From the NCBI GenBank assembly GCA_948144175.1, contig CANXME010002131.1, forward strand, positions 372,001-436,000: a DNA stretch of 64,000 nucleotides, given 5' to 3'. The notes below the pieces were generated by a model that was given only the letters and a program-made list of their open reading frames with translations, made no database searches and was not told where the DNA came from. This document shows positions 19,921-30,100 of this stretch, one piece after another. The DNA is from Closterium sp. NIES-65 (lineage: Eukaryota; Streptophyta; Zygnematophyceae; Desmidiales; Closteriaceae). Each line of letters begins with the position of its first letter. The first letter of the stretch is position 1. The translations under genes and the position numbers were made by a program.

Positions 19921-22900
19921 GAATCAAGCCTCGTAAGGAGAAGCAGTCGACCAAGTCGACCTCGACAAAGGACGCCGACTCTTTTGCTGGCGGCAAGGGG
20001 CGAGACAGCAAGGAGGCGTCGTGCTCGCTGGTCGGGGTCGTGGAGCCGACAGTCTTGTTGGCGCCGGAAGCCAGCGAGGACTTCCAGGCGATGGCGGCAG
20101 CTGTGCAGGGGAACCCGGCAGTAGTCCTGCTCGACAGCGGCTGCTGGCATCACCTGATGGGGACGAAGGAGGTCTTCGTCAACCTGTAGCCGAGCGGCGA
20201 CATCAAGCACGTGTGCGACTTCAATGGGGCGCTACAGGACGTCCAGGGCTGCGGCACTGTCGTTCTGCAAGGGGAGGCCGGGAAGCAGGTCCTTATCCCT
20301 GACGTGCTCTACGTCCCGGGCGTGCGAGCGAACCTGTTTTCGGCCGACTAGCTGAAGGAGAACGGCGTGAAACTGCAGGAGGACGGCAACGAGATGTTGC
20401 TCGTCTCGGCGGTGGGCGACGTCCTTGGTCGGGTGTCCTACACCAGCCGAGTCCTTTGCACTGACCTGCGCCCCTGCTCGACGAAATCGACATCGCCAAC
20501 CACGGAGGTCGTGGCCCTGTGGGCGATAGTCTCGGCGACAAAGTCGACCGCGGACAGGCTGCACGCGAGGCTTGCGCATGTATGCATGGACACCATACGA
20601 AGCTCGGTGAAGCACGAGATCGCCACTGGGCTAGACCTCAAGTCGGCGTTGGGCGCCGACTCGCCGTGTATCTCGTGCATCGGCGGGAAGCTGACACAAC
20701 ACACCTTCCCCGACCAAGGCTCCGACGCTGACGACGTGCTGGCCGCTGTGCACATAGACCTATGCGGGCCATTCCGAGTGGCTGCCAAGGATAGCAGCCT
20801 GTACTTCTTATTGCTGAACGATTGCAAGATCCGCTATATGTGGGTGAGGCCGGTCGCCAAGAAGTCGGATGCGCTGCAGGAGTTTGTGCAATGGCTGGCG
20901 GTGGCTGAGCGACACACAAAGAAATCGGTGTTGATGCCGCGCTCTGATTGAGGAGGGGAGTTCCTCTGGAAGCAGTTCACCGACTTCGTGAACGGAAAGG
21001 GGATCGTTCACGACCTGACCTGCCTGTACACCCCGCAGCAGAACGGCATGGCGGAGCGAAAGATGAGAACGGTGGTGGAGTTGGTGTTGATGATGCTGCT
21101 GCACATGGGCGTGCTGCACATGGATGATGCTAGTGGCACCTCGCTCTGCGGCAGGCCGTCTGGGTCCGCAACTGCCTGGAGAGGTCGACGCTGTTGCCAG
21201 GGACGACGCCATACCTGCTGCTGACTGGGAAGAAGCCCGACTTGTCGCTGGCACGAGTGTGGAGCTGCATGGCGCAGTTCCTCGTCCCCGAGTAGCAGCG
21301 ACGTGGGAAGCTAAAGCCGAAGGCCAGGTGGGGCCTTCACCTCGGCGTGTCAGAGGAGAGCAAGGGCTGGGAGCTCCTCAACATTGTTGACAACAGGGTG
21401 GTCACCACGTCGGACGTGGGGTTTTACAAGGACATGTCACTAGAGGTGTAGAAGTCAGAGCACGAGCCGGCGTCGGGACGGACACCTCGACGGCGACACT
21501 CCCTCTACTCGCCAAGGTCTGTGATCCTGCTCTTGAGGACGTCAAGGATGACCCCTCCCCTTCCCCTCCTGCTCCTCCCCTGATGGCCGACCTGCGTGGG
21601 CTGACTCCGGTGTCGGCCTCCGGCGATGAGGGGAGAATTGAGGCATCGCCTGTGGCGCTGGCCAAGCGCATCGCCGGTGGCCGACGTGACGTCCAGGAAG
21701 TCAACGTGAGGCTGAAGTCGACGCCAGCAGGAGAAGAGCAGTCCGAGGTAAAGACAACAGTGGTGAAGTCGGCGTCATTGGCAGGGCAGCAGCCCACAGG
21801 GGTGCAGGCAGCATCGAAGCCGACCAAGGAGCAGTCGGCGACCGAGAAGTCGGCCGGGGAGCTGACTACAGGGGAGAAGTCCGCAGAGGTGCCGGCCGTG
21901 GTGCAGCAGGATGCTGAGGGCAGCGACGCCAGTGATGATGGAGAGGACGCCGGGGAGTCCACCAACAGCAACGTGGTGGAAGTCCCGTGTGGACCACGGC
22001 GTACAGGCCGGATTCGGGGGCCGCCTGACTTCTTCTTTCCTGCTGCCTTCACCACGGTGTACGACGTGGACGATGACGATCTGGCGTATGACGACGCTGA
22101 GGACGATGAGGACCTGCCAGAGCTGGACCTTGATATGCACGCAGATCCCGAGCACCGCTGGGATATTTCTACGATGACGGTGAAGGAGGCGCTGTCGAGC
22201 TGGAAGGGCCAGGCCGTGAAGGCCGCCATGGAGGAAGAGATCCGCAGCCTCATCAACATGGGCACGTGGGAGCTAGTCGAACGGGCGCCGGGGGTGATTA
22301 TCATGAAGAACCGGTGGGTGCTGACGACGAAGTACTGCATCGACGACACCGTCGAGCACGAGAAGGCGAGGCTGGTCGTGAAGGGCTTCACCCAGGTGTA
22401 TGGCGCCGACTACGACGAGAAGTATGCGCCAGTGAGCAGCTACGTCATGCTGAGGATCTTCCTCGGCATCGTCACCGTCCTCAACCTCAACTTGATGCAG
22501 CTCGACATGAAGCACGCCTTCCTACAGAGCAAGCTCGACCGGGTTGCTGTACATGTACCAACTAGACTACTTCAACGACAGAACCGGCCGGGTGTGCAAG
22601 CTGCTGAACAACCTTTACGGGCTGAAGCAGTCGCCGCTGCTATGGTACAAGGCTCTCAGCGACGTGCTGGTCAGCGCCAGCTGGAAGAAGAGCCAGGTCG
22701 ACACGGCCCTCTACTTCAAGGTCGGCAACAACAAGGTGGCCTGCTAGGTGCTGGTCTACGTCGATGACCAACTCGCCACCAGCAGTAGTGCCGAGATGCT
22801 GAAGGAGCTGAAGGAGCTGCTGGAGTCCGCCTTTGAGCTGCGTAAGATCTCGCCGGTTTAGAAGTACCTCGGGCTGGAAATCGTGCGTGACATGCTGGCG

Positions 22901-23801
22901 TGGCGAGGAAGCTGTGGCTGCTTCAGCAGGGCTACGCGGACAAGCTGCGTAGGCGCTTCATCAACGAGGAGCAAACTGGGCGCACTTTGAAGACGCCGGT
23001 CTCGGTCGACGCCTACGCCAAGCTCACCTTCGACGAAGAGGAGGCGCAGGAGCGCGAGGAGGAAGAGTACCGGCAGAAGGTCGGCTCGCTACAGTTCGAG
23101 GCGACGACGAGACGGACATCGCCTTCGCCTGCAGCAAGCTGGGAAGCGGCCTCACGGTAAGGAGCGACCAGCACTAGCGTGAGTCGACCGCTGCCTCGCC
23201 TACCTCTCCAACACACGTGACACTGCCCTGGAGTTTGCCGATGAGCCTGAATCGCTAGAGCTGGTCGGCTACGTGGACGCCGACGATGCCGGCGACAAGC
23301 AGGAGCGGACGAGCACGGGAGGCTACGTGTTCGTCTTTAGAGGAGCCGCGGTCTCCTGGTCGAGCCGGCGCATCAAGTGCGCGATGCTGTCGTCGGCCGA
23401 GTTGGAGTACTTGGCAGCCACTGAAGCTGGCAAGGAGGGACGCCGCCTTTGCTTCCTCCTCGCAGAGTTCCGGTAGCTGGATGCCGGGGAGCCGACCGTC
23501 CTTCGGGTGGACAACAAGTCGGCAATCACAGTCGCAGAGGGCATGGGGTTGACGGGAAACCTCAAGCACATGGAGTGGCGACAAGCTTGGCTGCAGCACA
23601 TGGTGAAGCGCGGGAAGTTTTTGCTGAAGTACATCCCTACCGCTGAGTAGCCGGCCGACTTCCTGACGAAGGCGCTGCACTATCCGGCTTTCAACTGGTG
23701 CTCCGTCGCAATCGGCCAGGTCCGCCTGGCCGATGTGGGAGTCGGTGACAACGACGTGCAGCGGTATGTGCCATGCCCTCTTGCATGGCTGGTGCGGTGA
23801 C
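19921..23801 (+). pseudogene. Copia element B, 3' part of gag-pol (protease, integrase, RT, RNase H), decayed
   Basis: Continuous copia homology in order. Linker KPRKEKQSTKS. Protease VVLLDSGCWHHLMGTK (20125 onward). GAG-pre-integrase (HARLAHVCMDTI ... CISCIGGK). Integrase core (HIDLCGPF; RSD-stop-GGEF; PQQNGMAERKM). Acidic linker from about 21500. RT (KARLVVKGFTQVYGADYDEK; VLVYVDDQLAT intact). RNase H (GYVDADDAGDKQERTSTGGY), ending LAWLVR-stop at 23801. At least nine stops and several frameshifts break it (for example 20187, 20349, 20949, 22745, 22859). It begins in mid-gag at 19921; its 5' half is on the opposite strand at 39126-39208 and 49846-53862. Confidence 0.9.
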
Positions 23802-23896
23802 CGGCGTGCTGTGTGTTGGGTGCACGCCGACGAGCTATTCTCCGAGTGGTACTCCCGTGTTGGCTGGGGGGGCCAAGCGTGAACACCGCAGGGGAG

Positions 23897-25736
23897 TGTC
23901 AACGGGAGTTGTTGTTAGGCCCCATCCTCGCTTAGGCAGAGCCGTTCTCGTGGTCGGGTGTACGGGGAAGTGCAATCGACCTGTAGTAGTGGGCGGACTC
24001 GTCGGCGAGGAGGCTGACTTGCGCGGGGGCCACTGCGATGGGCGTCAACTTCTGGGCGCCTAGTGTGGGGTGGTCGACTGTTGGTGCAACTCTACGGTTT
24101 GCACTCGGCTTGTTGTCCGTGTGCGTGCATGTGTGTGTGTATGGAATGGTATGAGGGCATGGGATAATATATATTTCATGCTTATAATTGTGTGTGAATG
24201 CTGAGTCATGATGTCGAGTGTGTGTGTCGAGTCAATAGCGAGTTATCGCTAGACGCGTGTTACGCGGTCGTTTGTGTCTAGCGCGCGGTTTCTATTTTGT
24301 CGTGCGCGGTTTCTATTATGTCCTGTGTTGAACGTTCGGCGTGTCGCAGGTGTGTGCAGAAGACCCATCAAGAACTCAAGGATGAGTTTGTGATGAAGAG
24401 CCCGAGCCTTGGTGTCAAGCCTCAAGTGATTTCGAAGCTCGCCAAAAGGGTACACCTCAAGATATTGAAGATAGTTACATTACTTTGTGTAGTGTAACAT
24501 TTCACTTGGTGTAGGCCCTAATGAAGGGTAGTTTCGAGACCCTTCGTGGTTGGGGACAGTGTGGCACTGTTCCACATTACTGTACCTCGGCTCTTGGGGT
24601 TTGTAGGAGCTGGGAGTCATTCCCAACTCGTAACTCTTCATATCTCTTCCTATTTTGTGTTCTAAGACTATAGTGGCTGCCATAGTGCCGTTCGTTCAAA
24701 CCGACACTGTGTCGTCAATACTTGGTGAAATCGTGCGATCTAAATTTCCTATTGTAGGCGACGTTAAGACGCTCCAGATCCAAGTTGAATCAGGTCATTT
24801 GAAGTTGTGACCAGAACGCTATGAACGTTTGAAGCCGCTGTGCAGAAATCCGGCTGTGCACTCTATCTTTCGTTTTAGGCACATTGGAGCCTATTGTGAC
24901 TATAACATCGACCAGGAGGTCGACCGAACCTGGTGGTCGACGAAGGAGGGGCCAACGTCGACCTCGACAGGGAAGGCTGGGGACGTCGAGCTGGAGGGCG
25001 TCGAGTAGCAGGACGCCGAGCAGCTGGGCGTCGACTAGCAGGGCGTCGGGGTGGAGGGCGCCGACCTTGGGTGGCCGACGACTTGGCGAAGTCGGTGGCC
25101 TAGTCCCGAAGTGGTCGATGATGGGACACCGACCAAGGAGGACGCCGACCCGACGACGTCGACCTGGCTGCCCGGTCGACCGGGATACCCAGGCGACGTG
25201 TGCGACAGTCGCCGAGGTGGCTTCTACGAGGCCGACCTCGGGGGTGGGATCCCAAGATCAATGTGGCTGGTGGGCGCAATCGCTGGCGTGGAGTCTGCCA
25301 GGCGTCTGCGCTATGCTCGTGACAAGGAATGGTGCACCAACCAGCTGCGCGCATTTGCGAAGCAGATGCTTTGTTGTCCTGCAGGTACAACGTTGTGCGG
25401 CCGACTTGCTGCAGCGTTGGCACACTGTGGACTTGCAACGTTGGCAAGCCGCGACCATGCTCTGCTGGAGCGCGGTCGACCAAGTCGTGCTGGCATGCGG
25501 TCGACCGTGCTGCGCTGGAGGTCGACCATCAGCTTTGCTAGGCCTGATGTAGTCTTGCATGCCAATGTTGTTGCTATTATTGTTGTGAACTTTTGCTAGT
25601 GGAACTCTTGCCAACATTCCCCATGAACCAGCAAGTAGTGCAAGCACAAGTGAACGACTAAGGAACGAACGCAGAGATCACCCTTGCCTCGTGCCTAGCC
25701 CGTAGCCTAGCTCCCATTGTACTAGTTATCTCCGCA
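23897..25736 (+). repeat. 3' LTR of copia element B, interrupted by a solo E LTR
   Basis: Begins TGTCAACGGG after a CGCAGGGGAG purine tract and ends TTATCTCCGCA. Removing the nested 829-bp insertion and one 5-bp TSD leaves 1006 bp, the same length as the inverted LTR at 52857-53862, which it matches along its length. Rich in GGTCGACC motifs. Host sequence follows at 25737. Confidence 0.88.
24079..24907 (+). mobile_element. Solo LTR of copia family E
   Basis: 829 bp, TGTTGGTGCAACTC ... GACTATAACA, flanked by TCGAC on both sides (24074-24078, 24908-24912). It is homologous in inverted orientation to the LTRs at 39214-40011 and 45977-49845. No internal region remains, so it is the product of LTR-LTR recombination. 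Confidence 0.9.
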
Positions 25737-25761
25737 AGTGAGTTGCTGCGCTCAAGCACAG

Positions 25762-25804
25762 CGAGTGGCTGCGCGGCCTGCGAGAGGAGCTCATGCTGCT
25801 CAGG
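25762..25804 (+). CDS. Candidate host exon EWLRGLREELMLLR
   Basis: Codons for EWLRGLREELMLLR lie between a CACAG acceptor-like site and a GTGAGA donor (25805). The phase would join the minus-strand exon 53878-53972, whose last codon would be completed by the C at 25762, if element B were removed and the inversion reversed. The resulting intron would be only about 40 bp plus the insertion. Identity of the protein is not recognised. Confidence 0.35.
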
Positions 25805-26252
25805 GTGAGATGGGGAGATGGCATTGCAGCACCTCATGCTCATTCTGCTGCGGGTGAGATGGCATGGCAGCACCTCATGCCACGGCAGCAGCGCTGCTCG
25901 CATTCTTCTCGCCATTCGCACCCTCCCCTCCTGGCACCTCCCCCGTCCTCCCATCCCCCTTCCCTTGTCTCCTTTGTCCCCACTCCTCTGCCCCCCTTCC
26001 TCCAACTCCCATATCCACCCCCACCGTCTCCCCCCTCCTCTCCCAACCCCACAGATGGAGCGGCAGAACTGCATGCTGGACCACACGCCCTCCCCCCGCC
26101 CCTCTTGCTTGAACTCCCATTCCACCCAAGGACGGCAGCAGTAGTAGTAGCAACAGCACCTGCAACAACAGCGTCAGCACAAGCAGCAGAAGCGGGAGTT
26201 ATACCACGTGCCTCCGAGAGCCCCCTGCTCGCGGGCAGGCGCACCCATTGGT

Positions 26253-26256
<4 letters not shown>

Positions 26257-26298
<42 letters not shown>

Positions 26299-26312
26299 CA
26301 ACAACAACAACA
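26257..26312. repeat. CAG/CAA trinucleotide repeat
   Basis: A run of GCAGCAGCAG units followed by CAACAACAACAA. In one frame it would encode polyglutamine, but flanking frames hold stops, so coding status is open. Confidence 0.9.
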
Positions 26313-26647
26313 GAAGCAGTTGACTCCTTGCCAGCCCTGCTCGCCCACTGGCCGCGCCGCCGCCACCACCACCGCCGCAACACCACCATTGGTGCGGGGT
26401 GAAAGTTGGGGAATGGGAGGGGAGGGCAAGGGCGAGGTTGCGGGAGGGGGGGAGGGAGATAGAGAGGGAGAGTTCGAGGAGGAGCAACAAGGGAGGAGAG
26501 GAAAATTAGGAGAAGTAAAGGAGGAGAGGAGGTAGTTAAAAAAAAAAACCTTGTATTCTCTTTACCCTCTCTCTCGCCGCTTTCCATACCAACTCCCATT
26601 GCCGTCGTCCTTCTTGCCATCTTTCTCCCCCGTTCCCGCCCCCCCAG

Positions 26648-26844
26648 GGTCGCTCACTGACTTGGACCGCAAAGCGGGTGGCAGCGGGTGGCATGCAGCA
26701 ATGGTGGCGATAGAGGTGGTAGCAACGGGCGGGCAGCGCATGGTGCGCATGTGGGAGCGCTTGAAACGCATCATTCCGCCGCCCATAGGCTCCAACCTTG
26801 AGGCCTTTCTGATATGCAAACAACGAACACTTGGTGTGCATTTG
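26648..26844 (+). CDS. Candidate host exon (SLTDLDRKAGGSGWHAAM...)
   Basis: A C-rich tract ending CCCCCAG precedes an open segment of 66 codons: SLTDLDRKAGG, AAMVAIEVVATGGQRMVRMW, LKRIIPPPIGSNLEAFLICK. It closes with TTG followed by the consensus-like donor GTAAGC (26845). Composition and splice signals look genuine, but I do not recognise the family. It lies between the B and intact-copia insertions, on the same strand as the TBC exon at 34173. Confidence 0.45.
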
Positions 26845-26903
26845 GTAAGCGTTATTTGTTTTTGAAGTGTTTGCTGGGACCATTCGAGAGAGGTGCTAGC
26901 TGC

Positions 26904-27025
26904 TGAGAAAACTGAAACGAGGATGGAATGACTATGGAATGAGAGTGATACAAATATGCAACCCTAGAAATGTGTACCCCATATGGGCTACCCCACTAAA
27001 GCCTAGACAACATTATAATTTGACA
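26904..27025 (-). repeat. 3' LTR of intact copia
   Basis: 122 bp, TG...CA ends (plus sense TGAGAAAACTG ... ATTTGACA), identical to 33065-33186. Confidence 0.95.
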
Positions 27026-27178
27026 CACCCCCATAGGCAAAGTGGGGGAGAACAAGGGGTCACAAGACCAGTCAAGCAAAGCAAAGCAAAGCTCAGGGTG
27101 GATCACAAAGTCACCACACATTCCGAGCACAAGTTCAAGGCCAAAAGGCCAGTTCACATGCAGGAGCACATATATATA

Positions 27179-30100
27179 TTAGAGGCTAAGCAAGCAAGAG
27201 CAGGAGTATATATATGTGACAGTACAAGCAAGGTCAAGAAGTGAGCAAGTGAGGCAAGACACGCACAAGACCAAGCTGAGTAGAGAGCGCTGATGATCAC
27301 AAGGCGCAAGTGCCTTGGTGAAAACATCAGCAGTGTTGGCCTCAGAGGCCACGTACGCAAGCCGCAAGTGACCACGCTGCTGTAGCTCACGAGCAAGGAA
27401 GTAGCGAAGAGCAATGTGCTTTGTTCTGTGCTCCAGTCGCTGCTCTCGACACAAGGCCAGCATGGCCTTGTTGTCTACGTACAGGACTGGAAGAGAACGA
27501 GGCGGCTCTCCAAGGTCAGTCAGCAGGTAGGTGAGCCAGCGAAGCTCCTGTGCAGCCATGGCCCCGGCGTAGATCTCGGCCTCACAACTGGAGCCGAGAA
27601 CAGAAGACGAGCGAGTAGCCCGCCACGAAACAGAGCCGGAACCAAGGCTGAAGGTGTAACCCTGTGACGACCGCTGCGTAGCCTGGTCGTCAGCCCAAGA
27701 AGCGTCCGCGTGCCCAGTGAGGACCACTAGACTCTGCCCTCCAAGCACTAGCCCCATGCCCGACGTACTGCACAAGTAGCGCAACACCCTCTTCGCTGCA
27801 GCCATGTGCTCTGGTCGGTGTCTCCGAGGAGCAACATAGCGTGCGAGAATGCTAAGAGGGTATGCAAGGTCAGGTCGTGTGCATGTCATCAGGTACATGA
27901 GGCAGCCAACAAGCTCTGGATACGGGCCACTCGACTCTACGGACTCATCCGAAGGCAGAGCTGAGAACGAGTGGCGAGTAGGCAGAGGAGTGGCCTGAGG
28001 CGAGGAGTACGTGAAGCCGAAGCGCTGAAGGACCTGCTGCACCATGTGTGACTGAGTCAGGGTAATGGTGCGGCGTGCTCCGTCCCGGGTGATCTGCAAG
28101 CCAAGGTAGCTGCGCAATTCACCCAGGTCTGTGCACGTGTGTCTCTTCTGCAGCTCGGACTTCACGTGGGCGAGTCCAGCAGTGTCAGCAGTGGCAAAGA
28201 CCAAGTCGTCGACGTACACGAGGATGTAGAACAGCGGCAAAGAGGTGTCGGTGCGTAGAAACAGCGACGGGTCAGCAGCAGAGGGAGCAAACGCAAGAGC
28301 CGCAAGCGTAGTCCTCAGTGTGTCGTGCCACTCGCGCGGTGCCTGGCGAAGACCGTAGACTAGCCGTCGGAGGCTCCACTGGGTGCCAGGAGGGAAAGTC
28401 CCAGTGAAGCCAGGTGGACGGCGCAGCCAGATCTCCTCGTGCAGGCTACCCTGCAGGAAAGCAGTGCTGAAGTCAAGGGAGTGAAGCTCGTAGTCACGCT
28501 GAGCGGCTATGTGTAGCAGCACCCGAAGAGTGGTCATCTTCGGGGTGGGAGAGAAGGTCTGAAAGTAGTCAACTCCCTGCCGCTGACTGAAGCCACGAGC
28601 CACGTACCACGCCTTGAAGATAGGCGGAGAGCCCGGCGGCCGCTTCACCCTGAAGATCCACATGCCACTGACGATGTTCGCCCCAGGTGGGGGAACCGCG
28701 TCAACGTAGGTGCCTGTGGACTTCCAGGAAGCCATCTCTGCATCCATAGCTGCCTGCCACTGAGAGGAGTAGGGACCCTCTACGGCCTCCGCGTAAGAGC
28801 GCGGAGTCGGGATGTCAAGTGCATCCGGGTCTCCCTCAGGGGTAAGCAGTACGGACACGAGATGAGGTGAAGCAGCAGCCAGACACTGGAACTCCTCCTG
28901 CCTGTCCTCAAGGACGTCCGTGCCAAGAGCACACTCACCTCCGACGGACAGAGGACAGACAGACGCAGACTCAGCAACGAGACTAGCAGCGTAGTCTAGG
29001 CGACAGCGAGCAGCAAAGTCGACGAGCTCAGCAACAAGAGCAGACGCAGCAGTGGAATCAAAGGAGAGGTCAGTGACGACAGTAGCAAGAAGACGCGTGA
29101 CAGTAGGACTGGCAGCACGAAGAGAGTCCGACTCCGGGTCGGCAAGGGCAGGAAGAGAGGACTCAGGAGGAGAAGGCAAAGGGGCACGCAGAGGAGCAGT
29201 GGACGGACGCAGAGACATCCGGTGCGTGCCAGGGACAGGAGGAGGACGCTGACCCGAACCGCGACCACTAGCGCGAGCAGCACGAACAGGCGACGCAGGA
29301 CGAGACGCAGGCTCACGACGCTCAGCAAGACCTCCTGTAGGACCAGTGTAGGGAGAAGGAGCAGGCAGTGGGGAGGCCGGCTGTAACTGTAACTGTGACG
29401 GGACAGGCTGTGGACACTCTAAGGGAGGAGGACCAGTAGAAGGCGGGAGACCAAGAACCTGCTGAAGGAGCGTAACGAAGTACGGTCGAGGCCGCACAGC
29501 GACTCCAGACACAGCAGGGACAGCACCAGGACCCCCAGTGGCAGCACCAGCACCAGCAGCACCTCCAGCTCCAGTACCTCCAGCAGCACAAGTAGCACCC
29601 TCAGCAGCAGCAGAACCTCCAGTACCCGCAGCACCTCCAGCTCTAGCAGCTCGCCTCCAGCGCTGGGCAAACCACTCACGCAGCTCCTGTGGAGAGAGTG
29701 GCTCCCGGCGAGACGAAGCACCCGGAAAACCGCCAGGCTCAGCACCGCAAGACGCCCCACAAGCAGGCTCAGCTCCCTCAGGCTCAGCACCTCCAGGCGT
29801 AGCACCCCCAGGCTCAGTACCCCCAGGCTCAGCACCCCCAGGCGTAGCACCCCTAGGCTCAGCACCCCCAGACTCAGCACCCCCAGGCTCAGCACCCCTA
29901 GTCGTAGTACCCACACGCTCAGCACCCCCAGAGTCAGCACCCTCAGAGTCAGCACCCCCAGGCTCAGCACCCTCAGCAGCACCAGAGTCACCAGCGACCT
30001 CGACAGGCTCGACAGCGTCTACCTGGGACACACCTGAAGGGGCAGGACCCTGAGGGGGGAGGGGGTCTACCGGGGGGGGACCTGGCACAAGGAAGAGCGG

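Larger units (their letters stand above)
25737..26903 (+). other. Host DNA between elements B and the intact copia (inverted intron/exon segment)
   Basis: Sequence between two insertions. Exon-like pieces are listed separately. 25900-26050 is pyrimidine-rich (intron-like), 26120-26310 is CAG/CAA rich, and 26535-26550 is an A tract. The first bases (AGTGA) pair with AGCGA next to the inverted B LTR at 53863, consistent with a degenerate TSD of element B. Confidence 0.6.

Noticed and set aside
29419-30053. Open frames antisense or shifted to the intact copia linker
   Set aside because: Shadows of the low-complexity linker in the real minus-strand polyprotein.
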